Shown here: positions 46,214-54,886 of the stretch, in pieces
Position numbering within the stretch: position 1 is the stretch's first letter
Layout of the letters: every line of letters starts with the position of its first letter
From: an uncultured Eubacteriales bacterium
Lineage (GTDB): Bacteria > Bacillota > Clostridia > TANB77 > CAG-508
Direction of reading: 5' to 3'
Assembly: GCA_949288175.1 (NCBI GenBank)
Contig: CASEIV010000009.1
Span: forward strand, 1 to 64,000
DNA: 64,000 nucleotides
Notes under the pieces: generated by a model
What the model was told of the DNA's origin: nothing
Databases searched by the model: none
What the model saw: the letters and a program-made list of their open reading frames with translations, nothing else
Translations under genes and position numbers: made by a program

Positions 46214-46693
46214 TTATCTATGATAAGTTTCACCATTGGATATTTTAAAGCCTCTAAAGATTTGTTCTAATAAAAAGACACGAATTAATTGATGAGGAAA
46301 TGTCATTTTCGAAAAACATATCTTCTGGTGAGCTTTTTTTAATATATCAGAAGAAAGCCCTAAGGAACCACCAATCACAAAAGTAATACTGCTAGTTTGT
46401 AAAGATAAATTTTCAATATTTTTTGAAAATTCTTCTGAAGAAAATTCTTTACCAGTTAAATCTAAACAAATAACATACGAATCTTTTTTGATATGGTTTA
46501 ATATGTTAGTGGATTCTTTGTTTTTAATTTCATTAGAAAGATTTTCATTTAATTTATCTGGTATTTTTTCATCAGGTAATTCTATTATATTTAATTTACA
46601 ATATTTACTTAATCTTTTAGAATATTCTTTTATGGCATCTTTTAAATAGTTTTCTTTTATTTTTCCAATACATATAATATTAATTGTAAGCAT
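46214..46693 (-). CDS. rlmH: 23S rRNA (pseudouridine1915-N3)-methyltransferase RlmH
   Basis: A 159-aa SPOUT methyltransferase. It shows the trefoil-knot motifs VICLDLTGKEFSSEEF, FVIGGSLGLSSDIL and the C-terminal FPHQLIRVFLLEQIFRGFKI ending in YHR, as in the YbeA family. The gene is next to walJ, as is common in Firmicutes (walJ-htrA-rlmH). AAAGGAATAAA precedes the ATG. Confidence 0.95.
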   Translation of the reverse strand: MLTINIICIGKIKENYLKDAIKEYSKRLSKYCKLNIIELPDEKIPDKLNENLSNEIKNKESTNILNHIKKDSYVICLDLTGKEFSSEEFSKNIENLSLQTSSITFVIGGSLGLSSDILKKAHQKICFSKMTFPHQLIRVFLLEQIFRGFKISNGETYHR

Positions 46694-46724
46694 TTTTATT
46701 TTATTCCTTTCTATTGAAACAAGG

Positions 46725-46804
46725 TTGCCAAAGGGGATGGGTCAAAATGATGATTTTTTGCTCCGTCCCCAAAATCACCATTTTGACACCTCCCCTTTGG
46801 CAAC
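46725..46804. repeat. GGTTGCC-type palindromic element between walJ and rlmH
   Basis: A 34-bp arm at 46725-46758 (starting GTTGCCAAAGGGGATGGG) and its imperfect reverse complement at 46771-46804 (three mismatches), with a 12-nt spacer. The core is shared with the elements at 14238 and 63178, but this copy is more diverged. Confidence 0.7.
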
Positions 46805-46813
46805 TCTCTTTGG

Positions 46814-47603
46814 TTAAATCGTAACCAATTTACTATGTGTATCTCGACTTGCAACAGATAATGCTAAAGAATTTTCGTTGTAATTATTTGCAATTAATTC
46901 TTCGACAACTGTTTTATAGGCAAGCTCTGGAAAATTACTTTCTTTACTTAAATGACCAAGCATTGCATTTTTTAAACCTGATTTTAATAAAAAAGAAATG
47001 GTTTTTCCAGCGATTTGATTTGACAAATGTCCGTGATGGTCCAGCAATCCTAGATTTTAGAGAAAATGGATATGATGAACATTTTAGTACTTCTGGGTCA
47101 TAATTAGATTCTAACATAACAAATACACTTTCTTCTAAATTTTTTAAAATATCATTTGTCATATGTCCAATATCTGTTGCAATACTAATTTTTTTATTTT
47201 CATTTAGTAAAGTAAATCCACAAGGATTTGCTGCATCATGTGGAATAGAAAATGGATTAATATCTAAATCTCCTATTGAAAATTTTTCTGCAACTTTAAA
47301 TTTTTTGATATTTTTATCTGCAATTTTATCTCTTTGTTTTGGCATAGCATCTAATGTTTCTTGATTGACAAATACAGGTAAATCAAATTTTTTAGAAAAA
47401 GTTCCTAATCCTTGTATATGGTCAGAATGTTCATGTGTAACTAAAATACCATCTAAAGAACTAGGGTCAACATCTATATCATTTAAGGCTTTTTCTATTT
47501 TTTTACTACTGACACCTGCGTCAATTAATAATTTTGTATTGTCTGTTTCAACAAATAAGCTATTTCCACTACTTCCACTATATAAACTACAAAAATTTAG
47601 CAT
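46814..47603 (-). CDS. walJ: MBL-fold metallohydrolase WalJ/YycJ, frame broken by one base
   Basis: Metallo-beta-lactamase-fold protein of the YycJ family, linked in Bacillus to replication/cell-wall coordination with WalRK. The N-terminal frame (to about 47045) gives SSGNSLFVETDNTKLLIDAG and THEHSDHIQGLG, the metal-binding HxHxDH, ending PFSLKSRI. The expected continuation LDHHGHLSNQIAGKTI and LGHLSKESNFPELAY is in a different frame. Removing one base near 47045 restores a 262-aa protein. As written the first frame runs on into unrelated sequence. Sequencing error and real inactivation are both possible. Confidence 0.85.
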
Positions 47604-47673
47604 AATTTTCTCAATCTCTTTCCTTTGTTTATTTCTTTTGAATATTCAAATAGTTTCATTTTGTTTTTCTTTA

Positions 47674-47730
47674 TTGTATAGGAAAAATCGACTTTTATCT
47701 TGACCACATATAAGATTTTTCCGTATACAA
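47674..47730. repeat. Inverted repeat upstream of walJ
   Basis: TTGTATAGGAAAAATC (47674-47689) and GATTTTTCCGTATACAA (47714-47730) are reverse complements apart from one extra base. The 24-nt loop is ACTT-rich. The outer part TTGTATACGGAAAA is also found at 39910-39923, upstream of the activase gene. The role is unknown; it may be a regulatory palindrome. Confidence 0.4.
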
Positions 47731-47760
47731 CAAGGTTAATCTACTTATTTATGTGAATTT

Positions 47761-49020
47761 TTATTCTGTTACTCTTTCAATCTTGGCACCTATTTTTCTG
47801 AACTTTTCTTCTATATTTTCATATCCTCTATCAATATGTTCTAGATTATAGATTTCTGTTACACCTTCAGCAGCAGTACCTGCAATAACTAAAGCTGCTC
47901 CAGCTCTTAAATCTGAAGAATATACAGGCGCACCTGATAATTTTTTGACACCTTCGAAAAAGGCGGTTTTTCCTTGAGCTGTAATTTTTGCTCCCATTTT
48001 ATTTAATTCTTCTGTATATTGGAATCTAGAATCCCAAATACTTTCATTGATTGTACTTGTCCCATTAGCAAGTGATAAAACAACACCCATCTGTGGTTGT
48101 AAATCAGTAGGAAAACCAGGATATGGTAAAGTTTTAATTGTTGCTCTATTAGGTCGTTTAGTACACCAAACACGAATACTATCTCCATTGTCTTCTACAT
48201 TACCACCAATTTCTAATATTTTAGCAGTAATGGATTCCAAGTGTTTCGTGATACAATTTTTGATTAATAAGTCACCTTTGGTTGCAACAGCAGCAAGCAT
48301 AAAAGTACCTGCTTCAATTTGGTCAGGGACAACAGAATAAGTAGCGTTTCCATGTAGTTTTTCAACTCCATTGATTTTGATGACATCTGTACCAGCTCCT
48401 CTAATGTCTGCTCCCATGGTATTTAAAAAGTTTGCAACATCTACAATATGTGGTTCTTTTGCAGCATTGTCAATAATAGTGGTTCCTTTGGCAAGTACTG
48501 CTGATAGCATAACATTAATCGTAGCACCTACTGATACAATATCCATATAAATAGGGCAACCTTTTAATTTTTTAGCTTTTGCATAAATTTTACCTTTTTC
48601 CACAGTAACATTTGCACCTAATAATTCAAAACCTTTAATATGTTGGTCAATTGGTCTTGCACCTAATTTACAACCTCCAGGCATACCAACTTCAATTTCG
48701 CCTTTTCGACTAAGCATTGCACCAATAATATAGTAAGAAGCTCTAAATTTACTTGTTAAATCTAAAGGTGCTTTTGTTGTTGTGATGTTAGATGTATCAA
48801 TTGTGATACTATGGGCATCATTCCAAGTAATTTTTGCTCCTAATTTTTCTAATATTGTACAAGATATTTTTATATCACTAATATTTGGTAAATTTTCTAT
48901 TGTACATACACCATCAATTAAAAGAGTAGCAGGTAAGATTGCAACGGCAGCATTTTTGGCACCGCTAATGGTTACTTCTCCTTTTAGTGGTGTGGGTCCT
49001 TTTACAACTAATTTTTCCAA
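47761..49020 (-). CDS. murA: UDP-N-acetylglucosamine 1-carboxyvinyltransferase MurA
   Basis: First committed enzyme of peptidoglycan synthesis (target of fosfomycin). The approximately 419-aa protein has VKGPTPLKGEVTISGAKNAAVAIL at the start, the catalytic-loop GGCKLGARPIDQHIKGFE (Cys at the fosfomycin-binding position), and the C-terminal DLRAGAALVIAGTAAEGVTEIYNLEHIDRGYE. The start is set at TTG (MEKLVVKG) with GGGGGT 8 nt upstream; a TTG five codons earlier is also possible. It stands downstream of spoIIR on the same strand. Confidence 0.93.
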   Translation of the reverse strand: MEKLVVKGPTPLKGEVTISGAKNAAVAILPATLLIDGVCTIENLPNISDIKISCTILEKLGAKITWNDAHSITIDTSNITTTKAPLDLTSKFRASYYIIGAMLSRKGEIEVGMPGGCKLGARPIDQHIKGFELLGANVTVEKGKIYAKAKKLKGCPIYMDIVSVGATINVMLSAVLAKGTTIIDNAAKEPHIVDVANFLNTMGADIRGAGTDVIKINGVEKLHGNATYSVVPDQIEAGTFMLAAVATKGDLLIKNCITKHLESITAKILEIGGNVEDNGDSIRVWCTKRPNRATIKTLPYPGFPTDLQPQMGVVLSLANGTSTINESIWDSRFQYTEELNKMGAKITAQGKTAFFEGVKKLSGAPVYSSDLRAGAALVIAGTAAEGVTEIYNLEHIDRGYENIEEKFRKIGAKIERVTE

Positions 49021-49069
49021 TTTATATACCCCCAATAAAATTTATATATTATGTATTTAAAAACAAAAG

Positions 49070-49093
49070 AGAGTGTATATCATTTTACACTCT
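49070..49093 (-). terminator. Terminator of spoIIR
   Basis: On the minus strand AGAGTGTA pairs with TACACTCT, followed by CTTTTGTTTTT. Confidence 0.7.
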
Positions 49094-49136
49094 ACTTTTT
49101 CCTATAAACTATATCATAAACAAATTGAGATTGCAA

Positions 49137-49814
49137 CTATTTTTTAGCAGTAATTAGACCTGTAGTATTTAAAAGTTCTAATATTTTAAACTTTAATTTA
49201 AAAGTAGGATTTTCTTCATTATCAGATACGATAGAAAATTCTTCATTAGTCAAGGAATTTTGTAGATCTTCTTTTGATTCTTCAGGGACAATTCCAGAAG
49301 AGGCATCTACAAAACATAAAGGAGGAAACATAACACACCACCAATTTTGACCTTTGGCTTCACCAATTTCTACCTTTAAAGCATCATAGTATCCTGCTGG
49401 AAGAGAAATATCTCCATAATGTTTTGTTGGAAATTCAAAATTTCCGATGCTAACATTAACAGAATAGTCAAAGCCTTCATTTTTTATGGTATTTAATGCT
49501 ATTTCTCTAAAATTTTCGAGATGTGCATTAGCAATGGTAATTGCTTCTTCTTTAGAAGTGCAATTTGCACATAAAGTATTCATATATGCTAATAAGTCAT
49601 CTCTAACGATATATTTTAAATTTTGGTCAATATCAGAATCACTGTTAGCAATAACATGTAAACGAAATACAGAATCAGCAATATCAGTAGAAATATCATT
49701 GGCGTAAGATATGGCACAAATGGTAGTATAGACAAAAAATAGAAATGTTAAAATGATTACCATTTTTACCATTTTTACCTTGGAATGATTACATAATTTT
49801 AAAAATTTTTTCAT
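49137..49814 (-). CDS. spoIIR: Stage II sporulation protein R
   Basis: Secreted signalling protein made under sigma-F in the forespore that activates processing of pro-sigma-E by SpoIIGA. The 225-aa protein has an N-terminal membrane helix/signal (about residues 15-35) and the family signatures SVFRLHVIANSDSDIDQNLKYIVRD, YGDISLPAGYYDALKVEIGEA and NWWCVMFPPLCFVD. It confirms that the organism is a spore former. GGAGGTAAC precedes the ATG. Confidence 0.95.
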   Translation of the reverse strand: MKKFLKLCNHSKVKMVKMVIILTFLFFVYTTICAISYANDISTDIADSVFRLHVIANSDSDIDQNLKYIVRDDLLAYMNTLCANCTSKEEAITIANAHLENFREIALNTIKNEGFDYSVNVSIGNFEFPTKHYGDISLPAGYYDALKVEIGEAKGQNWWCVMFPPLCFVDASSGIVPEESKEDLQNSLTNEEFSIVSDNEENPTFKLKFKILELLNTTGLITAKK

Positions 49815-49924
49815 AAGTTACCTCCAATAAACTTTTTTGTAAAATATTCTTTAAGATAAGTATTAACAAAAAATGAAAAAATATACATTGTCGAAAAAAA
49901 ACGATGAGTTTCATTGAAATATGA

Positions 49925-49953
49925 TTGACATATTTGTAATAAAATGGTAAAAT
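49925..49953 (+). promoter_or_regulatory. Promoter upstream of a small hypothetical gene
   Basis: TTGACA at 49925-49930 and TAAAAT at 49948-49953 with a 17-bp spacer, reading away from spoIIR. Transcription would start near 49960. Confidence 0.6.
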
Positions 49954-50022
49954 TTACCAGTAAGCAAAATGAAGAAATTAGCAATTCCGTATGGTTATAT
50001 GAATTTGAAAGGAATGTTTGTG

Positions 50023-50478
50023 ATGGGAAATTTAACAAAAGAAAAAAGTTGCGCATTTTATGCAAGTGATTATCATTTTGAAATGATTAGTTTACCATAC
50101 ATCAGTAAGAGTATGGATGAAAACAAAGAAATCATTATATTAACAGAAAATAATTTAAAAGATACAGTAAATACATTAATATCAAAAATGAATTTAAAGA
50201 AAGAAAAACAAGAAAAAATATTATCATTAGATTGGAATAACAATGATTTAAAAAAATTTAAAGAGATTAGTAAAAAAACAAAAGAGGATGCAGATATAAT
50301 CATATTTATTAAAGGAAAAGAAAATTATATTAAAAATATTAATAAAAATATTGAAAAATGGGTAATAGCTGATAAACATGTAAAAATTGTTGATTGTTAT
50401 GAGTTTTTTGAAGTAGAAGAAAAGATTGATGAAATTGCAAAAGAATATGATAAAGTCTTAGGGACCTCTAGAATGTAG
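50023..50478 (+). CDS. Hypothetical protein, possibly MEDS-like
   Basis: A 151-aa soluble protein starting MGNLTKEKSCAFYASDYHFEMISLPYISKSM. The text has a faint resemblance to MEDS/DcmR-type sensory domains (alternating beta strands and helices, a strand EIIILTENN), but I cannot assign it with confidence. No membrane helix. The ATG at 50023 is chosen since AAAGGA lies 8 nt upstream; an ATG at 49969 is only about 9 nt after the predicted transcript start. It is a single gene between spoIIR and the pyrophosphorylase gene. Confidence 0.5.
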   Translation: MGNLTKEKSCAFYASDYHFEMISLPYISKSMDENKEIIILTENNLKDTVNTLISKMNLKKEKQEKILSLDWNNNDLKKFKEISKKTKEDADIIIFIKGKENYIKNINKNIEKWVIADKHVKIVDCYEFFEVEEKIDEIAKEYDKVLGTSRM

Positions 50479-50539
50479 GGAAAATGAAAAAAGGAGAATA
50501 AGAAGCAAAATGACAGGTGAATTTTTTACCTGTCAATAA

Positions 50540-50568
50540 TTGACTAAAATAAAATTATGGTGTAATAT
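50540..50568 (+). promoter_or_regulatory. Promoter of the UDP-sugar pyrophosphorylase gene
   Basis: TTGACT at 50540-50545 and TAATAT at 50563-50568 with a 17-bp spacer, 36 bp before the ATG at 50605. A hairpin (TGACAGGT/ACCTGTCA, 50510-50535 approximately) lies just upstream and may end the preceding transcript. Confidence 0.5.
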
Positions 50569-50604
50569 AGGGATGATTTTAAATTTTTAGAAAGGATGAA
50601 TTTT

Positions 50605-51855
50605 ATGGATACAGAATTAGAAGAAGTGAAAGATATACTAAAAAAATATGGTCAAGAACATTTATTAAATCATTATCATGACCTAGATGAGAAAAAAAGG
50701 GAAAAATTATTAAAACAAATCAATCATATTGATTTTGAACTTGTAAATAAATTATATGATAGTACAAAAGAACAAAAAGTAAATGCAAATGATAAAATTA
50801 CACCAATTAATTATTTAGATAAATACAAATTAAATGACCAATATAAATATTATGAAAATATAGGGAAAAAAGCAATTAAAGAAGGAAAATTGGCAGCAGT
50901 TACAATGGCAGGAGGACAAGGAACAAGATTAGGACATAGTGGACCAAAAGGAACATATGATATTGGATTAGATTCACATAAATCTTTATTTGAATTATTA
51001 TCAGATAATTTAAAAGAAGAAGGAAAAAAATATGGAGTTATGATTCCTTGGTTTATTATGACAAGTAGAGAAAATAACAAAGATACAGTTGAATTTTTTG
51101 AAAAACACAGATATTTTGGTTATAAAAAAGATAAAAATATTTTCTTCTTTGAACAAGGAGAACTTCCAATGATGGATACAGAAGGTAAAATACTAATTGG
51201 AGAAGATGGATTAGTGAAACTTGCAGCAGATGGACATGGTGGAATTTACGAATCACTAGTAAAAAGTAAAATGACGAATAAGATGAGAGAATTAGGCGTT
51301 GAATGGGTATTCATAGGCGGAGTAGATAATTGTTTAGTAAAAATGGTAGACCCTGTTTTAATGGGAATTGCTATTGATAAAAAAGTAACAGTTGCTTGTA
51401 AATCAGTAGTAAAAGCAAATCCACAAGAAAAAGTAGGCGTATTTTGTAAAAGAAATGGAAAACCAAATGTAATAGAATATTCAGAAATTACAGATGAAAT
51501 GGCAGAAGCTACTGATGAAAATGGAGAATTACTATATGGAGAATCACATATATTATGCAATTTATTTAGTATTGATGCAATTGAAAGAATGGGGGCAGAA
51601 CCATTACCATATCATGTTGCATTTAAAAAAGCAAAATATATTGACAAAGAAGGAAATTTAGTTGTACCAGATTCACCAAATGCCTATAAGTTTGAAGCAT
51701 TTTTGTTTGATGCTTTTGGTGAAGTAGATGACATGGCAGTTTTAAGAGTAAAAAGAGAAGAAGAATTTGCACCAGTAAAAAATAGTGATGAAAAAGGTGT
51801 GGATTGCCCTAAGACTGCAAGAGAATTATATAAGAAATTTTATCATTTAGATTAA
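50605..51855 (+). CDS. UDP-sugar pyrophosphorylase (UDPGP/UAP1 family)
   Basis: A 416-aa nucleotidyltransferase forming UDP-sugar from UTP and a sugar 1-phosphate. It has the signature AAVTMAGGQGTRLGHSGPKG and KGTYDIGL, plus FEQGELPMMDTEGKI and WVFIGGVDNCLVKMVDPVL, which place it in the UDPGP family of eukaryotic UAP1 (UDP-GlcNAc) rather than the bacterial GalU or GlmU. The ATG at 50605 is preferred, with AAAGGA 8 nt upstream. It is followed by a phosphohexomutase, so the pair could make UDP-glucose or UDP-GlcNAc. The sugar is not certain. Confidence 0.85.
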   Translation: MDTELEEVKDILKKYGQEHLLNHYHDLDEKKREKLLKQINHIDFELVNKLYDSTKEQKVNANDKITPINYLDKYKLNDQYKYYENIGKKAIKEGKLAAVTMAGGQGTRLGHSGPKGTYDIGLDSHKSLFELLSDNLKEEGKKYGVMIPWFIMTSRENNKDTVEFFEKHRYFGYKKDKNIFFFEQGELPMMDTEGKILIGEDGLVKLAADGHGGIYESLVKSKMTNKMRELGVEWVFIGGVDNCLVKMVDPVLMGIAIDKKVTVACKSVVKANPQEKVGVFCKRNGKPNVIEYSEITDEMAEATDENGELLYGESHILCNLFSIDAIERMGAEPLPYHVAFKKAKYIDKEGNLVVPDSPNAYKFEAFLFDAFGEVDDMAVLRVKREEEFAPVKNSDEKGVDCPKTARELYKKFYHLD

Positions 51856-51876
51856 AAAGTATTTTAATAAGATATA

Positions 51877-51910
51877 AAAATGGTGTTGAAAAATCATTCA
51901 ACATCATTTT
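51877..51910 (+). terminator. Terminator after the pyrophosphorylase gene
   Basis: AAAATGGTGTTGAA pairs with TTCAACATCATTTT (one G-U) around a 6-nt loop, followed by TT. Confidence 0.75.
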
Positions 51911-52026
51911 TTGTATAGAAATTATTCTCTTAAATTTTTACAAATAGCTTTTTTTATTAAATATTTTGTGATAGGATAACATAGAATGAATAAGAAAAAA
52001 ATAATAAAGAAGAAGGAGGTCATTAT

Positions 52027-53754
52027 ATGAACTATTTAGAAGAATATAAAAAATGGTGTGAAAGTCCAGAATTTGATGAAGAAACTAAAAAAGAATTACT
52101 AGCAATAAAAGATGACAAGAAAGAAATAGAGGATAGATTTTATAAAGAATTAGAATTTGGAACAGCTGGACTTAGAGGAATTATTGGAGCAGGAACCAAT
52201 AGAATGAATCAGTATACAGTAGGAAAAGCAACACAGGGATTAGCAAATTACATATTAGAGCAAGGAACAGAAAATAAAGGGGTAGCGATTAGCTATGATT
52301 CCAGAAAAATGTCAAAAGAATTTAGTATGCAAACAGCATTAATTTTATGTGCAAATGGAATCAAAACATATTTATTTGAAAGTTTAAGACCAGTTCCTGA
52401 ATTATCATTTGCCATAAGAGAGTTAAAATGTACAGCAGGAATTATGATAACAGCAAGTCATAATCCACCAAAATATAACGGATATAAAGTGTATTGGGAT
52501 GATGGAGCACAAATTGTGTCACCAAGAGATAAAGATATTATTGCAAAAGTAAGAGCAGTTGAAAGTTTCTCAGAAATAAAACAAATGTCAGAAGAAGAGG
52601 CAAAAAACAAAGGATTACTACACCTTGTAGGAACAGAAATGGATGATAAATATATTGAAAAACTAAAAAGTTTAATATTAAATCCAGAAATCGTAAAAGA
52701 ACAAGGAAAAAAATTAAAGGTAGTTTATACACCATTACATGGAACAGGAAATATGGTGGCAGAAAGATTATTAAAAGAAATAGGAATTGAAAATCTATAT
52801 GTTGTTCCAGAACAAAAAGAACCAGATGGAAATTTCCCAACAGTGGATTATCCAAATCCAGAAGATCCAAAAGCATTTACTTTAGCATTAGAATTAGCCA
52901 AAAAAGTGGATGCAGATGTTGTATTAGCAACAGACCCAGATGCTGACAGATTAGGAATTTTTGCAAAAGATAGCAAAACAGGAGAATATAAAAATTATAC
53001 AGGAAACATGTCAGCACTATTAATTGCAGAATACAGAATATCACAAATGAATGAAAAAGGTATTTTACCTAAAAATGGAATGATGATAACCACAATTGTA
53101 TCTTCAAATTTAACAAAAGCAATCGGAGAATATTACGGATTAGAAGTAATTGAAGTATTAACAGGATTTAAAAACATTGGTGCCGTTATGAGAAAGGCAG
53201 AAGAAAATAAAGACAAAGAATATGTATTTGGATTTGAAGAAAGTTATGGATGCTTAATCGGAGATTATGCAAGAGATAAAGACGGAATTGCAGCCGTTAT
53301 GGCACTTTGTGAAGCAGCATGCTATTATCAATCAAAAGGAATGACACTATGGGATCAAATGATAGCCATTTATGAAAAATATGGTTATTATAAAGAAACA
53401 CAAGTATCTATTGTAAGAGAAGGAGCAGAAGGAGCAGAAGAAATTAAACAAATGATGACAAATACACGTAATAAAGATATAGAAAAGATTGGTGACTATA
53501 AAGTATTAACTTTTAAAGATATAGAAAAAGACTATGTAAAAAATATGATAACAGGTGAAGAAAGTAAAAGTGGTTTTCCAAAATCAAATGTGTTATATTA
53601 TGAATTAGAAGATAATAATTGGTGTTGCGTAAGACCATCAGGAACAGAACCTAAAATAAAATTATATATGGGCGTAAAAGGAAAGACGGATGAAGAAGCA
53701 AGTAAAAAACTAGAAGATTTAAAACAAGCAATGTTAGATGTTGTGAAACGTTAG
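52027..53754 (+). CDS. Alpha-phosphoglucomutase/phosphomannomutase
   Basis: A 575-aa enzyme of the alpha-D-phosphohexomutase superfamily, close to PgcA/PgmB2 type. It has EFGTAGLRGIIGAGTNRMN, the phosphoserine loop TASHNPPKYNGYKVYWDDG (catalytic Ser), the metal-binding DPDADRLG, the sugar-binding GFEESYGCLIGDYARDKDG and the C-terminal RPSGTEPKIKLY. It converts glucose 6- and 1-phosphate, feeding the pyrophosphorylase just upstream and possibly the glycolipid synthase at 59961. AAGGAGG precedes the ATG. Its last codons lie inside a 57-bp inverted repeat. Confidence 0.92.
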   Translation: MNYLEEYKKWCESPEFDEETKKELLAIKDDKKEIEDRFYKELEFGTAGLRGIIGAGTNRMNQYTVGKATQGLANYILEQGTENKGVAISYDSRKMSKEFSMQTALILCANGIKTYLFESLRPVPELSFAIRELKCTAGIMITASHNPPKYNGYKVYWDDGAQIVSPRDKDIIAKVRAVESFSEIKQMSEEEAKNKGLLHLVGTEMDDKYIEKLKSLILNPEIVKEQGKKLKVVYTPLHGTGNMVAERLLKEIGIENLYVVPEQKEPDGNFPTVDYPNPEDPKAFTLALELAKKVDADVVLATDPDADRLGIFAKDSKTGEYKNYTGNMSALLIAEYRISQMNEKGILPKNGMMITTIVSSNLTKAIGEYYGLEVIEVLTGFKNIGAVMRKAEENKDKEYVFGFEESYGCLIGDYARDKDGIAAVMALCEAACYYQSKGMTLWDQMIAIYEKYGYYKETQVSIVREGAEGAEEIKQMMTNTRNKDIEKIGDYKVLTFKDIEKDYVKNMITGEESKSGFPKSNVLYYELEDNNWCCVRPSGTEPKIKLYMGVKGKTDEEASKKLEDLKQAMLDVVKR

Positions 53755-53880
53755 GGACGTGCCAAATCGTTCCAAAATGAAACAAAAGGGACAGACCTCA
53801 ACTTAAATTTAGTAAATAAAATTTTGAGGTCTGTCCCTTTTGTTTCATTTTGGAACGATTTGGCACGTCCCTAACGTTTC
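53745..53880. repeat. 57-bp perfect inverted repeat overlapping two convergent gene ends
   Basis: 53745-53801 is the exact reverse complement of 53824-53880, with a 22-nt spacer. The arms contain GGGACGTGCCAAATCG and AAAGGGACAGACCTCAA. Both the phosphohexomutase (plus) and the TtcA-like gene (minus) end with codons for Lys-Arg and a TAG stop inside the arms (AAACGTTAG), so the element determines both C-termini. It would form a very strong hairpin and may also terminate transcription. Confidence 0.85.
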
Positions 53881-54578
53881 CAGTCATCTAAATTTCTTTG
53901 AATAGCACCGAATAAATTAGCCCTTATCATAGGAATGTTTTTGGATAAAGTATAAATTAAATTTTTCATATCTTCTCTTTTTGATGTCCCATCCATTGGA
54001 CAAACTTTTGGCATAACATCTATATTGTTTTTTCTAACAAATCGTCTAATTTCTTTTTCAGGTGTATATACAAGCGGTCTAATTAATGTAATTTTTGAAC
54101 GGTCCATATAACTTTTCGGTGAAAATGTTCCAATATTTCCAGTATATAGTAAATTTAAAAGAAAAGTTTCTAATACATCATCTTGATTATGCCCTAGAGC
54201 AATTTTATTACAACCTTCTCGAATGGCAATCGAATTAATCACACCTCTACGCAAATTGGCACATAAAGAACATGGATTTTTTTCTTTTCGTATATCAAAT
54301 ACAATTTCTTTTGCATTACTATTTTCAACAAATAATGGGATATCTACTTCATCACATATCTGTTTTAAAAAGTCAATGTTGAAAAATTCAAAGCCTGGAT
54401 TGACACTTACAGCGATAATATCAAATTTTTTAGGGTAAAATATTTGGAGATTTTTGAAAGCCTTTAACATGGTAATAGAATCTTTTCCACCAGAAAGACA
54501 AATCGCAATTTTGTCCCCTTCTCCTATCATATGATATTCTTCTATTGCTTTTCGCATATGACTTAATATTCTTTGCAT
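53871..54578 (-). CDS. TtcA/TilS-type tRNA-modifying ATPase
   Basis: A 235-aa N-type ATP pyrophosphatase. It has the P-loop LSGGKDS (KIAICLSGGKDSITML) and CSLCANLRRGV and ALGHNQDDVLETFLLN and CPMDGTSKRE, matching the TtcA family that thiolates C32 of some tRNAs using an Fe-S cluster bound by cysteines. The ATG at 54578 is chosen because AAGGAG lies 6 nt upstream; a longer frame would run antisense through tRNA-Arg. No TilS C-terminal domain is present. Its stop codon falls in the inverted repeat shared with the preceding convergent gene. Confidence 0.85.
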   Translation of the reverse strand: MQRILSHMRKAIEEYHMIGEGDKIAICLSGGKDSITMLKAFKNLQIFYPKKFDIIAVSVNPGFEFFNIDFLKQICDEVDIPLFVENSNAKEIVFDIRKEKNPCSLCANLRRGVINSIAIREGCNKIALGHNQDDVLETFLLNLLYTGNIGTFSPKSYMDRSKITLIRPLVYTPEKEIRRFVRKNNIDVMPKVCPMDGTSKREDMKNLIYTLSKNIPMIRANLFGAIQRNLDDWKR

Positions 54579-54711
54579 AATGTACTCCTTATCATATAAA
54601 TTTATAAAAACTTTACTTATATTATAACAAATTTTGTCAAGAGGAAAATAAAAATGAGTAAATTTATTAAAGGAAAGAACAAAAGTTAACATAAACATAT
54701 ATTGGTTAATA

Positions 54712-54740
54712 TTGATTTTTGTGATGTGATATGGTATAAT
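54712..54740 (+). promoter_or_regulatory. tRNA-Arg promoter
   Basis: TTGATT at 54712-54717 and TATAAT at 54735-54740 with a 17-bp spacer, 12 nt before the tRNA 5' end. Confidence 0.65.
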
Positions 54741-54752
54741 TTTTTTGTTTAT

Positions 54753-54828
<76 letters not shown>

Positions 54829-54886
54829 ATTGGCTAAAGTGCCAATTTTTTACTATAAATTTAAGTAAATTTTAGGAGGAATGAAA

